Assembly (NCBI GenBank): GCA_017617545.1 | Contig: JAFZVZ010000010.1 | Location: 1 to 40,782, forward strand | Direction of reading: 5' to 3' | Source of the DNA: Lachnospiraceae bacterium | Lineage (GTDB): Bacteria; Bacillota; Clostridia; Lachnospirales; Lachnospiraceae | Length of the DNA: 40,782 nt | Part shown: positions 1-7,943 of the stretch, in pieces | How positions within the stretch are numbered: the first letter of the stretch is position 1 | Layout: every line of letters starts with the position of its first letter | Translations under genes and position numbers: made by a program | The notes under the pieces: model-generated | What the model was told of the DNA's origin: nothing | Database searches by the model: none | What the model saw: the letters and a program-made list of their open reading frames with translations, nothing else

Positions 1-60
1 TGCGTAAAATTTTTTTAGCAGAGGAACTGTCTCTGCTTATTAATGGTGCATAAAAAAGCA

Positions 61-94
61 ACGGGACGAAAGAAAATGACCTCTTTCGTCCCGT
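61..94. terminator. Strong hairpin, possible minus-strand terminator
   Basis: A perfect 13-bp inverted repeat (61-73 with 82-94, 8-nt loop). An A6 run lies just to its left at 52-57, so read on the minus strand the stem is followed by a T run, as in a rho-independent terminator. No minus-strand gene is visible to its right, so its purpose is unclear. A smaller hairpin (17-23 with 31-37) lies further left. Nothing coding was recognised in 1-240. Confidence 0.4.
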
Positions 95-130
95 GTTCAT
101 AAACTCTCATTATTTCAATGTCGTTATCTT

Positions 131-164
131 AATGACATTGGCTGAAAGGCAGCCTCATTTTTTT
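131..164 (+). terminator. Probable rho-independent terminator
   Basis: GGCTG (140-144) pairs with CAGCC (150-154) across a 5-nt loop. AATGA (131-135) can pair outside it with TCATT (155-159), and a T7 run follows at 158-164. This probably ends a transcript entering from the left of the window. The left arm can also pair with 117-126, so an alternative fold exists. Confidence 0.45.
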
Positions 165-259
165 ACGCGCTAAGCGAGAGCACTTCCACTGCTGAAGGGC
201 GCGGTCCCGGATCGTCGACTCGCGGAAACAACGTTTCCGGCGGGGTGAGCGGAACGTTG

Positions 260-288
260 TTGACAATACAACGGAATACCGTTATAAT
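260..288 (+). promoter_or_regulatory. Consensus sigma-A promoter of the XRE/nucleotidyltransferase module
   Basis: TTGACA at 260-265 and TATAAT at 283-288 are separated by 17 bp, a perfect vegetative promoter. The -10 box lies inside the first unit of the tandem repeat at 278-374, so a protein bound there would block RNA polymerase. CGTTGT (255-260) and ACAACG (268-273) form an additional inverted repeat around the -35 box. Confidence 0.8.
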
Positions 289-374
289 TATGTCATAGTA
301 CGGTACACCGTTATAATAGAAGTTATAACGGCACGCCGATATAATGGAAAAGCAGTACGACACACCGTTATATG
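278..374 (+). repeat. Tandem 28-29 bp operator-like repeats
   Basis: Units beginning at 278, 307, 335 and 364 share the core ACCGTTATAAT (third unit GCCGATATAAT, fourth ACCGTTATATG) and end in a variable ACGGNAC-like tail, giving a 28-29 bp period and about 3.4 copies. Within unit 2, CCGTTATAA (308-316) is mirrored by TTATAACGG (323-331), a 9-bp inverted repeat with a 6-nt spacer. The array lies between the promoter and the XRE gene start. By analogy with autoregulated toxin-antitoxin operons I infer that the XRE protein binds here. Confidence 0.65.
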
Positions 375-410
375 ATTGTGAATTGTTTTGTAATGCCGGA
401 GGAGAAAGAG

Positions 411-977
411 ATGTTTCGCGAGCTGTTGAACAAGAAGAATATAACCGCATACCGTCTTTCCAAGGAGAGCGGAGTTCCCTATGCGACCATCAGTGATCTG
501 TGCTGCGGGAAGACGAAGATCGAGAAGTGCACGGCGGAGACGGTGTACCGCATCGCCAAGGTGCTTGGCATGACGATGGAGGAGATGCTTGAGAAGCGTA
601 TGTATAACAGGCCTTCGTTTGATCTGTTTCGGAGTAATGTGTGCCATAATGTCAAGAGACTCGGCGATCTGGATTTTCTGATTGAGACATTGAGCGGCGA
701 TGAAGCAGAGAAATACTTTGAGCGGGGCTGGTACCCCGAGGCGTTATATCTTGTGGCGATGGTCGATTATTTGAGCAGAGAAAATGATATTCCGTTGTGT
801 GACAAATACGATTCCCTGCGTGAGGTCAGATTGCAGAAACCGATTTTTCCTTCGAGCCTTCGGGTAGAGGCTAAGGTCATGCAGGACAATGCACTTCTGG
901 ATGATGCGGTTTCCAATGCAATTCCGGAGTTTGCACGGTTTAATATCATAGAAAGTGAGGTGCGGGATGTCTGTTAG
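411..977 (+). CDS. XRE-type HTH regulator, putative antitoxin of the nucleotidyltransferase module
   Basis: A 188-residue protein. Residues 1-60 form a helix-turn-helix of the Cro/XRE type (NITAYRLSKESGVPYATISD region followed by the KVLGMTMEEML helix). The remaining ~125 residues are a helical domain I do not recognise, perhaps for binding the partner protein. I chose the ATG at 411 because GGAGGAG at 398-404 sits 6 nt upstream; an in-frame ATG at 372 would lie inside the operator array and has no ribosome binding site. The gene overlaps the nucleotidyltransferase by 11 nt, so the two are translationally coupled. Likely role: DNA-binding autorepressor and neutralising partner of the downstream enzyme. 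The base composition looks more AT-rich than the genes from 1740 onward, which suggests horizontal acquisition. The HTH call is firm; the antitoxin role is inferred from context. Confidence 0.75.
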   Translation: MFRELLNKKNITAYRLSKESGVPYATISDLCCGKTKIEKCTAETVYRIAKVLGMTMEEMLEKRMYNRPSFDLFRSNVCHNVKRLGDLDFLIETLSGDEAEKYFERGWYPEALYLVAMVDYLSRENDIPLCDKYDSLREVRLQKPIFPSSLRVEAKVMQDNALLDDAVSNAIPEFARFNIIESEVRDVC

Positions 978-1743
978 TAATTCTGATGATAACAAGATTA
1001 TCACCCGGGAAACACTGAACCGATATTTGAGCGAACTGGCGAAAGAATACAAGAGAGGCGGAGGCAGAAATACCCCTGCGGAGATTGTAATGGTAGGAGG
1101 GGCAGCAATCATTGCGGAGTATCAGTTTCGCGATGCGACCGAAGACATTGATGCTTTGATCCAGGCGGCGTCTGTCATGAAAGAAGCGATTGCGAAGGTA
1201 GAAGAACGGTATCATTTGCCGCACGATTGGATCAATACGGGTTTTACGAAGACGGCTTCATACAGCCGCGGATTGGTGATGTGCTCATCGTACTATCGAA
1301 CATTCAGCCAGGTTTTCAATGTCCGGGTTGTGAAAGGCGAGTATCTGGTGGCGATGAAGCTTCGGTCATATCGGGATTATAAAAATGATATATCCGATAT
1401 CGTCGGTATTCTGGCAGCTCATAAGGAAAGGGGAAATCCGATCACGCTAGATATGATCGATAAAGCAGTCAAAGAACTGTACGGATCATGGGACGGGATA
1501 AGTTCCAATGCGTCAACGTTTATTCGGGAAGCTGTTGCACGGGCAGATTATGAAGATCTGTATCTCGAAGTGCGTAAAGGAGAACAGGAAGCGAGAGAAA
1601 TCATGGTCGAGTTCATCGGACAATATCCGGATCGCATTTCCAAACTGAATGCAACGACGTTGATCGAGCAGATCAGGAAGAAAAAACACAGTACAGAACC
1701 CGACAACACGAAAGACCAACCCGACCGGAGGGACGACGAATGA
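967..1743 (+). CDS. DUF6036-type nucleotidyltransferase, putative type IV-like toxin/Abi protein
   Basis: A 258-residue protein of the MNT-like nucleotidyltransferase fold. The signature is GGAAIIAEYQFR followed by TEDIDAL, that is the Gly-Gly loop and the Asp-X-Asp metal-binding pair, near residues 43-62. The later stretch VVKGEYLVAMKLRSYRDYKNDISDI resembles the helical part of DUF6036 and AbiEii-like proteins. Such enzymes are usually paired with a DNA-binding antitoxin and act on RNA or protein acceptors; the acceptor here is unknown. I prefer the ATG at 967 (GAGG at 957-960, 6 nt upstream) over the GTG at 955. The last ~20 residues are charged and low complexity. The stop codon overlaps the start of the response regulator (ATGA at 1740-1743), an unexpected link between a defence-type module and a sensory operon. 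Confidence 0.75.
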   Translation: MSVSNSDDNKIITRETLNRYLSELAKEYKRGGGRNTPAEIVMVGGAAIIAEYQFRDATEDIDALIQAASVMKEAIAKVEERYHLPHDWINTGFTKTASYSRGLVMCSSYYRTFSQVFNVRVVKGEYLVAMKLRSYRDYKNDISDIVGILAAHKERGNPITLDMIDKAVKELYGSWDGISSNASTFIREAVARADYEDLYLEVRKGEQEAREIMVEFIGQYPDRISKLNATTLIEQIRKKKHSTEPDNTKDQPDRRDDE

Positions 1744-2411
1744 AGAGAATTTTCCTGATTGAAGATGATTACGCGCTCGCGCAGGCGGTGAAGAGACAGA
1801 TTGAGAGCTGGGGCAACGAGGTCGTTACGGCGCGGGATTTCCGCAACGTGATGGAGGAGTTCGCGGCGTGCGACCCGCAGCTTGTGCTCGTGGATGTAAT
1901 GCTCCCGTTTTTCAACGGGTATCACTGGTGCACGGAGATCCGCAAGGTCTCGAACGTGCCGATCGTGTTCCTCTCGTCCGCGGCGGACAACATGAACATC
2001 GTGATGGCGATGAACCTCGGGGCGGATGATTTCATCCCGAAACCCGTGGACCCGATGGTGCTCACGGCGAAGGTATCGGCGATTTTGCGCCGCGCCTACG
2101 ACCTCGGCGAGATGCCGCAGGAACTGGAGCACCGCGGCTTGAAACTTAACCTTGGTGACAACTCCGTGACGGTTGCGGAGGAGCGCGTTGAGCTCACAAA
2201 AAATGAGTTCCGCATCCTCCGCACGCTCCTCGAAAACAAGGGGCGGATCGTCTCGAGAGATCGACTTATGACAGCGCTTTGGCAGGACGACTGTTATGTG
2301 GAGGAGAACACGCTGACAGTCAATGTAAACCGGCTTCGCAAGAAGCTGGAGGCGCTCGGCCTGCCCGGGTACATCACCACGAAGGTCGGCAGCGGATATA
2401 TCGTGGAGTGA
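1740..2411 (+). CDS. OmpR-family response regulator, BceR-like
   Basis: A 223-residue two-domain regulator. The receiver domain (1-115) has acidic residues E8-D9-D10, the phosphoacceptor D52 in LVDVML and the conserved K101-P102. The C-terminal winged helix (about 130-223) ends in the usual VGSGYIVE hairpin. Receivers with NVPIVFLSSAADNMN and this short length are typical of BceR/VirR/GraR-type regulators that control peptide-antibiotic resistance transporters. It is followed 77 nt later by a matching kinase. The likely target is the ABC transporter operon at 5014, which has a BceR-type box upstream. Its ATG overlaps the upstream nucleotidyltransferase stop, and I see no separate promoter, so part of its expression may depend on the toxin-antitoxin promoter. 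Confidence 0.88.
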   Translation: MKRIFLIEDDYALAQAVKRQIESWGNEVVTARDFRNVMEEFAACDPQLVLVDVMLPFFNGYHWCTEIRKVSNVPIVFLSSAADNMNIVMAMNLGADDFIPKPVDPMVLTAKVSAILRRAYDLGEMPQELEHRGLKLNLGDNSVTVAEERVELTKNEFRILRTLLENKGRIVSRDRLMTALWQDDCYVEENTLTVNVNRLRKKLEALGLPGYITTKVGSGYIVE

Positions 2412-2488
2412 CGGTTTGCCGCGGAGACGGTGCCGGGTTGCGGCCGGTATCTTACTGATCGACAGTATGAAGAACGGAGAGTATATAC

Positions 2489-3499
2489 ATGAAATTTCTT
2501 CTTGAATTTCTGCGGGACCGGATATACCCAATCCTCTGGGGGATCATGGCCGTTGCGGTCTGTGTGCTGGTGTTCTGGCTCTACAGCATCCGCAGTGAAG
2601 CGATCGTGTACTCGGTGCTTTTGTGTGTCACGGTCGGTCTCGCTGTGCTGACGCTTGATTTTGTGAGGGAGCTCCGGCACCATCGCGCCCGCCTTCGCAG
2701 CATCCGCACGGCCTCGTACGAGAGGACGGATCTGGTTGATGAGTACGGTGTGGCGGCGACGGACTACGCGGATCTGGTGCAGGCGCTGTGGAAGCGCATC
2801 GAGGATATTGAGGACCGAAGGTTCACGGAGCGCCGGGAGGCGAAGGATTATTACACGACGTGGGTGCATCAGATCAAGACGCCGCTCTCGGTCATGCAGA
2901 TGCTTGCGAAATCCGAGGACACCGAGCTGAGCCGTGCGATCGTTCCGGAGCTGTTCCGCACGGAGCAGTACGTCGACATGGCGCTCGGGTACATCCGCCT
3001 GGGGGAGGACGCGTCGGACCTTGCGGTGCGCGAGTGCGATCTTGACGAACTGATCCGGGCATCGGTGCGGCGGTACGCGCCGCAGTTTATCGCGAAGAAG
3101 CTCTCATTTTCCTATGAACCGAATAAAGTGAAGGTCGTCACCGACGACAAATGGTTCACGTTCCTTCTGGAGCAGATCCTTTCGAACGCGATCAAATACA
3201 CGTACGAGGGCGGCGTGACCGTGACGCTTACGGACGACGCGAAGGTGATCGTGCGCGACACCGGCATCGGCATCGCGCCGGAGGACGTGCCGCGGATCTT
3301 TGAGAAGGGCTTCACCGGATTCAACGGGCGCCTTGCGGCGAACAGCGAGACGAACGGCGGGCGCGCGACCGGACTGGGGCTGTACCTGTGCCGGAAGGTT
3401 GCTCACAAACTGAATGTCGGGCTCTCCGTGGAGTCGGAGATCGGCAAGGGGAGCGCGTTTACCATCGATATGCGGAAGGAAGAGATTCTCACGGATTGA
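2489..3499 (+). CDS. Intramembrane-sensing histidine kinase, BceS-like
   Basis: A 336-residue kinase with two closely spaced membrane helices (about 14-34 and 39-57) and almost no extracellular loop, the hallmark of intramembrane-sensing BceS kinases that read the flux state of a BceAB-type transporter. The dimerisation box is TWVHQIKTPLSVM with the phosphorylated H127. The ATPase domain has an N box (EQILSNAIKYT), G1 box (VRDTGIGIAPEDV), F box (IFEKGFTG) and G2 box (ATGLGLYL), all intact. The start has a purine-rich GGAGAG upstream. It presumably phosphorylates the response regulator at 1740 when the permease at 5775 engages its antibiotic substrate. Confidence 0.9.
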   Translation: MKFLLEFLRDRIYPILWGIMAVAVCVLVFWLYSIRSEAIVYSVLLCVTVGLAVLTLDFVRELRHHRARLRSIRTASYERTDLVDEYGVAATDYADLVQALWKRIEDIEDRRFTERREAKDYYTTWVHQIKTPLSVMQMLAKSEDTELSRAIVPELFRTEQYVDMALGYIRLGEDASDLAVRECDLDELIRASVRRYAPQFIAKKLSFSYEPNKVKVVTDDKWFTFLLEQILSNAIKYTYEGGVTVTLTDDAKVIVRDTGIGIAPEDVPRIFEKGFTGFNGRLAANSETNGGRATGLGLYLCRKVAHKLNVGLSVESEIGKGSAFTIDMRKEEILTD

Positions 3500-3531
3500 C
3501 ACATAATGGAGTATATTTTCCGCAGTATTTG

Positions 3532-3540
3532 TGGTATACT
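3532..3540 (+). promoter_or_regulatory. Extended -10 promoter of the deacetylase gene
   Basis: TATACT at 3535-3540 is preceded by a TG at 3532-3533, one base upstream, an extended -10 element. A TTGACA at 3496-3501 is too far away (33 nt) to serve as its -35. The start codon lies 64 nt downstream, with a long GGGGGG-AGATC ribosome binding site. Confidence 0.5.
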
Positions 3541-3603
3541 TCTTGTGTTGCGGATTTTACGCAGAAATCAGCGGGATAATTTTATACATGGGGGGAGATC
3601 AGC

Positions 3604-4650
3604 ATGATCAAAAGAACGATTGCGTTTATTGTGTGTTGTCTGTTGGCGGGTTGCTTTCTGTGCGCCTGCAGCAGCACGGGAGGGGACACGGATCCCAAAG
3701 CGACAGTGACGGCCGCGGCACCTACGGGGGAGGCAGCGCCGACATTGACCGCGGAGCCTACGGACGAACCGGTTCCGACGGACACGCCGGTGCCGACCGA
3801 TACGCCGACACCGCTCCCGACGGAAACACCGACACCGGAGCCCACGGCGACACCGACGAACACGCCCACTCCGTCACCAACGCCGAGCGTTTTGGACAAG
3901 TATGAGGCGAAGAGGGCGGAGCTTCTGGCCAACGTCGATTACTATAATTCGCTCGACAACACGAGCGAGCATACATGGCAGTTCATCCGCAACAAGGACC
4001 ACAAGCCGTCCGGCACGCGCGAGTTTATCACGATCGCGGACTACGGCGCGTTCCATCTCAACAAGTACGTCAACGATGACGATAAGGTCATCTACCTGAC
4101 CTTCGACTGCGGATATCCTTCGGACAATACGGTGAAGATCCTCGACACGCTGAAGAAGCACAACGCGAAGGCAAGCTTCTTCGTAACCTCGATGTACTTA
4201 AAGAAGTGCAAGGATTACGCGATCCGTATGAAGGAAGAGGGGCACATGGTGTGCAACCACACCGTGAACCACAAGGACCTCCGCAAGGAGCCGGTGGAGA
4301 ATATTATCTCCGAGATCATGGACGTGGCGGAATACTTCTACGAGCTGACCGGCTATGAGATGGACCCGTTCTTCCGCACGCCGTCGGGCGCGTACACCGT
4401 GCGCCTTTTGTCCATCATCCGCGACGCGGGGTACCGCTGCGTGTTCTGGAGCATCGCCTACGGGGATTATCACAGTGATGATCCGCCGGCACCGGGCTAT
4501 GTGACGGATCATTTTAAGACGTATTATCACAACGGCGCGGTCGCGCTTATCCACAACGACTGCGATCGGAACGCGGAGGAGCTTGACGCGGTTCTCACGT
4601 TCCTTGAGGAGCAGGGCTACCGCTTCGGCCTGCTCGACGAGATTCCGTAA
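3604..4650 (+). CDS. PdaA-type polysaccharide deacetylase lipoprotein
   Basis: A 348-residue exported protein. The signal peptide ends in a lipobox, LAGC with C17 as likely lipidated residue (C22 is an alternative). Residues ~35-97 are a Thr-Pro-Glu stalk. A NodB-type deacetylase domain follows: TFDCGY (D168 catalytic), NHTVNH with zinc ligands H219 and H223, RTPSGAY, FWSIAYGDY and a LIHND motif. The position after the first Asp is Cys instead of the usual Asp; Bacillus PdaA has Asn there, and the spacing and the FWS motif also fit the PdaA branch, which makes muramic delta-lactam in the spore cortex. Here the enzyme is tethered to the outer face of the membrane and sits between the Bce two-component genes and their transporter, so a role in envelope modification under antibiotic stress is equally possible. 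It has its own promoter and terminator. Confidence 0.85.
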   Translation: MIKRTIAFIVCCLLAGCFLCACSSTGGDTDPKATVTAAAPTGEAAPTLTAEPTDEPVPTDTPVPTDTPTPLPTETPTPEPTATPTNTPTPSPTPSVLDKYEAKRAELLANVDYYNSLDNTSEHTWQFIRNKDHKPSGTREFITIADYGAFHLNKYVNDDDKVIYLTFDCGYPSDNTVKILDTLKKHNAKASFFVTSMYLKKCKDYAIRMKEEGHMVCNHTVNHKDLRKEPVENIISEIMDVAEYFYELTGYEMDPFFRTPSGAYTVRLLSIIRDAGYRCVFWSIAYGDYHSDDPPAPGYVTDHFKTYYHNGAVALIHNDCDRNAEELDAVLTFLEEQGYRFGLLDEIP

Positions 4651-4667
4651 CGGAACTATGCACACAT

Positions 4668-4700
4668 GGGAAATGTCGGGGAACCGGCATTTCCCGTTTT
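4668..4700 (+). terminator. Rho-independent terminator after the deacetylase
   Basis: A 12-bp stem (4668-4679 with 4684-4695, one T-G wobble) closed by a GGAA tetraloop and followed by GTTTT. The rest of 4701-5013 has no gene; it holds the BceR-like box, a promoter and a roughly 165-nt leader. Confidence 0.85.
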
Positions 4701-4770
4701 CTATGGAAATGCTGATGTTTCAGGCTTTCCGGAGCGCCGCCGGCGGACCGCACGAATGCGCAGCGTCATC

Positions 4771-4784
4771 TTACAAAATTGTCA
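4771..4784 (+). promoter_or_regulatory. BceR-type operator upstream of the transporter operon
   Basis: TTACA-AAAT-TGTCA at 4771-4784 fits the TNACA-N4-TGTNA inverted repeat known for BceR-like regulators. It lies about 55 bp upstream of the -10 box of the bceAB-like operon, a place where an activator could act. The match to the family motif is from memory and was not scored. Confidence 0.55.
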
Positions 4785-4838
4785 CATTGTTTTCGGAAAA
4801 TGTAACCGGAATCGATGTTTTCCGCATCACTGACAGCG

Positions 4839-4844
4839 TATAAT
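4839..4844 (+). promoter_or_regulatory. -10 box of the ABC transporter operon
   Basis: TATAAT at 4839-4844 with no good -35 at the expected spacing (TGTTTT at 4816-4821), which fits a promoter needing an activator such as the BceR-like regulator. It leaves a leader of about 165 nt before the ATPase start; no known riboswitch was recognised in it. Confidence 0.55.
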
Positions 4845-5013
4845 CGCAGATGTAAAGAGCAGTTCGGAAGAAACGGACGGGGGACCGTTAACGCAGCAAA
4901 CCGGACTGCAGGGACTGCGGATGGCTGTCGTGCATCGGGGGGAGAGCGTCGATCAGCCACCCGCAGGCTCCCGCACAGAATACGCGGCACGTGACCGCAA
5001 TACGGAGGCAGTT

Positions 5014-5778
5014 ATGAGTATCCTTGAAGTAAGTAATTTGCAGAAAGTCTACACCACGAGATTCGGGGGGAACAAGGTGCAGGCGCTCTCGAACGTGACG
5101 TTCACGGTCGAGAAGGGGGAGTATGTGGCGATCATGGGCGAGTCGGGTTCCGGCAAGACGACGCTTTTAAACATTCTTGCGGCGCTTGACCGGCCGACGT
5201 CCGGCAAGGTGCTCCTTGAGGGCAAGGAGCTCTCGGGTATCAAGGAGTCGGAGATGGCAACATTCCGCCGCGAGAACCTCGGGTTTGTGTTCCAGGAGTT
5301 CAACCTGCTGGATACATTTTCCATAAGAGACAACATTTTACTTCCGCTCGTATTGAACGGAGCGAAGCCCTCGGAGCTTGAGGGAAAGCTTCAGCCGATC
5401 GCCGAGAGACTCGGCATTGCGGACCTGCTTGCGAAGTACCCGTACGAGGTGTCCGGCGGACAGAAGCAGCGCACGGCCGTAGCGCGTGCTTTGATCACGG
5501 ATCCGAAGCTGATCCTGGCTGATGAGCCTACCGGTGCGCTCGACTCGAAGTCGACCGACGATCTCCTGCGCGTGTTCCGCGATATCAATTCGCAGGGACA
5601 GACAATTCTCATGGTTACCCATTCGACGAAGGCGGCAAGCCACGCTTCACGCGTCTTGTTTATCCGCGACGGTGAGGTGTTCCACCAGATTTATCGGGGC
5701 GACAGCACGAACGAGCAGCTGTACCAGAAGATTTCGGACACGCTCACACTTCTTACGACGGGCGGTGAGAAACGATGA
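5014..5778 (+). CDS. ABC transporter ATPase, BceA-like
   Basis: A 254-residue ATPase of the MacB/BceA group. Walker A is GESGSGKTT, the Q-loop lies in GFVFQEFNLLDTF, the signature is VSGGQKQR, and Walker B is LILADEPTGALDSK, with an H-loop in MVTHS. I chose the ATG at 5014 because ACGGAGGC lies just upstream; the longer in-frame reading from 4921 is untranslated leader. The stop overlaps the permease start (ATGA at 5775). With the permease it should form the transporter that recognises and frees lipid II-cycle intermediates from peptide antibiotics and signals to the BceS-like kinase. Confidence 0.92.
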   Translation: MSILEVSNLQKVYTTRFGGNKVQALSNVTFTVEKGEYVAIMGESGSGKTTLLNILAALDRPTSGKVLLEGKELSGIKESEMATFRRENLGFVFQEFNLLDTFSIRDNILLPLVLNGAKPSELEGKLQPIAERLGIADLLAKYPYEVSGGQKQRTAVARALITDPKLILADEPTGALDSKSTDDLLRVFRDINSQGQTILMVTHSTKAASHASRVLFIRDGEVFHQIYRGDSTNEQLYQKISDTLTLLTTGGEKR

Positions 5779-7916
5779 AACTCGGATTATTTTTCCGGCT
5801 GGCGTGGTCGAACATCAAGAAGAACCACCAGCTGTATGTCCCGCACATCCTTGCGGGCACGGGCCTCACGGCAATCTTTTATGTTATGCTCACGCTCGCC
5901 AACGACGATCGCCTCAGGAAGATCAAGGGCGGCTACGCGATCCCGTCCATCATGTCGATCGGTATCGCAGTCGTCGCGATCCTCTCGGTGATCCTCGTAT
6001 TTTTCACGAACAGCTTCCTGATGAAGCAGCGCACGCGCGAGTACGGTATGTACAACGTGCTCGGCATGGAGAAGCGCCACGTCGGATGCATCATGTTTAT
6101 GGAAAATGCGATCTCGACGGTCACGCTGCTCGTGGCAGGCATCCTCAGCGGCACGCTGATGTACAAGCTCTGCTGCCTGTTCATCTGTAAAATGCTTCAC
6201 GTCAATACGATCCTCGGCTTCTACATGAAGACGGAGTTCGTGCTGAAGACGGTTGGCGCATTTGCCGCGATGTACCTGGTGGCGTTCCTGTGGAACTGCA
6301 TTCGTCTGGCGAGACTTCGCCCGGTCGAGCTCCTCGCGAGCGCGGGTGTAGGCGAGAGGGAGCCAAAGACCAAATGGATCCTTCTGGTGATTGGTCTTGC
6401 GACGCTCGGCACCGGATATTTCATCGCGCTTACCTCAAAGACGCCCCTGAAGGCTATCCCGGATTTCTTCAAGGCGGTCATTCTGGTTATCATCGGAACG
6501 TATGCGCTGTTCCTTGCAGGCAGTGTTGCATTCCTTAAGCTTTTACGCAAAAACAAAGGGTTCTACTATCGTAGAAAGAACATGGTTGCCGTGTCGGATC
6601 TGCTGTACCGCATGAAGCAGAACGCGGTCGGACTTGCGTCTATCGCGATCCTTGCAACCGGAGTCATCGTCATGATCTCCACGACCGTATGCCTGTACAT
6701 GGGAATTGACGCGACCGTCAAGAATTACTTCATGGAAGGCGACGCGGACATGATCATTGACGGACGGTATATCTATGATATCGAATCGACGAACGAAGAG
6801 GGTCTGACGGAGCGCATGTTCGGATACATCCCCGAGGAGGAGATCCTGGGTATGGCGGATCAGGTCCTCAGCAGATACGGCGCCAAGATCGCATCGTATC
6901 TGACGCTGCGAAGCTTCGAGGACACCATTTGCTTTACGGATGGGAAGGCCAGACTCATTAATGTGAATTCTTCCTTCACGACGCTCCCGAAAGGCACGAT
7001 TCAGGTTGTGATCGTTCCGCTTGAGGACTACAACCGGATGTGCAGGGACAACCTCGTGCTTGCGGATGGTGAGATCGGCTGGGTCGGAATCTCGGATGAT
7101 TCGGGGGATCTCACGAAGGAGCTGCCGTCGGAGATCAGTTTCGGAGGGACGACGACGTACCGCCTCGGACCTGAGGCGAAGCATTTTCCGCTCATGAGAA
7201 ATGAAGCTCTTTCCACCGGATACTACGGATTTGTTGTTCCAACTGTGGAGTGCCTTGACAGCATCGTGAACGATCTGAACAGTACGAACGACGGAGATTT
7301 CTGGTATTACAATCATCCCGATCTGAGATACTTCATCCGTCTGGACGGTGTGAAGGAGATCTCCGAGCGCGATGAGGCTGTAACGGACTGGGGCAACAGA
7401 CGATCCACCCAGGAATTCCGTGAGCTGGTGCAGGCGTATCTGGACAAGCTTGAGATGGAGGAGTCGGCGAAGCCCCGCGAAGCATGCCTCTGGGATACTT
7501 CCTGGGATCTGAAGGATGAGCTCCTCGGTATGTACGGCTCGCTGTTCTTCCTCGGCATCCTCTTAAGCCTTGTGTTCCTCTTCGCAACGGCGCTGATCAT
7601 CTACTACAAGCAGATATCCGAGGGCTACGATGACCGCGGCCGTTTCCAGATCCTGCAGAAGGTCGGTATGACGCAGAAGGAGACGAAGGGAACGATCCGC
7701 CGTCAGATCGTGATCGTGTTCTTCCTCCCGCTCGTAACGGCAGTGATCCACATGATCGTCGCGTACCCGGTCATCCGCAAGCTTCTGATGCTTCTGATGA
7801 TGCCCAACGACAAGCTGTTCCTTCTGTGCACGGGGCTCACGGTGGTGGCGTTCGCCTTCATCTACATGGTGATCTACCGCCTGACGGCGCGCACGTACTA
7901 CCGAATTGTTCGGTAA
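5775..7916 (+). CDS. ABC transporter permease, BceB-like
   Basis: A 713-residue FtsX-superfamily permease. The N-terminal half carries seven hydrophobic segments, including the region around REYGMYNVLGMEKR typical of FtsX coupling loops. A large extracellular domain of about 260 residues follows between segments 7 and 8 (roughly residues 315-580), and three C-terminal helices close the protein. This is the ten-helix BceB topology; the big extracellular domain is the presumed antibiotic sensor. ATGA overlap with the ATPase. Ligand specificity cannot be read from the sequence. Confidence 0.9.
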   Translation: MKLGLFFRLAWSNIKKNHQLYVPHILAGTGLTAIFYVMLTLANDDRLRKIKGGYAIPSIMSIGIAVVAILSVILVFFTNSFLMKQRTREYGMYNVLGMEKRHVGCIMFMENAISTVTLLVAGILSGTLMYKLCCLFICKMLHVNTILGFYMKTEFVLKTVGAFAAMYLVAFLWNCIRLARLRPVELLASAGVGEREPKTKWILLVIGLATLGTGYFIALTSKTPLKAIPDFFKAVILVIIGTYALFLAGSVAFLKLLRKNKGFYYRRKNMVAVSDLLYRMKQNAVGLASIAILATGVIVMISTTVCLYMGIDATVKNYFMEGDADMIIDGRYIYDIESTNEEGLTERMFGYIPEEEILGMADQVLSRYGAKIASYLTLRSFEDTICFTDGKARLINVNSSFTTLPKGTIQVVIVPLEDYNRMCRDNLVLADGEIGWVGISDDSGDLTKELPSEISFGGTTTYRLGPEAKHFPLMRNEALSTGYYGFVVPTVECLDSIVNDLNSTNDGDFWYYNHPDLRYFIRLDGVKEISERDEAVTDWGNRRSTQEFRELVQAYLDKLEMEESAKPREACLWDTSWDLKDELLGMYGSLFFLGILLSLVFLFATALIIYYKQISEGYDDRGRFQILQKVGMTQKETKGTIRRQIVIVFFLPLVTAVIHMIVAYPVIRKLLMLLMMPNDKLFLLCTGLTVVAFAFIYMVIYRLTARTYYRIVR

Positions 7917-7943
7917 AATGATACAGTGGGGGAAAAACAGAAT

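Noticed and set aside
254-374. Possible CRISPR array from regularly spaced repeats
   Set aside because: Only about 3.4 copies, the conserved core is short and followed by sequence that is itself partly shared, and the array overlaps a promoter. It fits an operator, not repeats with unique spacers; no cas gene is near.
3496-3501. TTGACA as -35 box for the deacetylase gene
   Set aside because: It is 33 nt from the only good -10 box and overlaps the end of the kinase gene; the extended -10 explains the promoter better.
3604-4650. Inactive deacetylase because TFDD is TFDC
   Set aside because: The first Asp and both zinc histidines are present, and PdaA also lacks the second Asp, so activity is expected.
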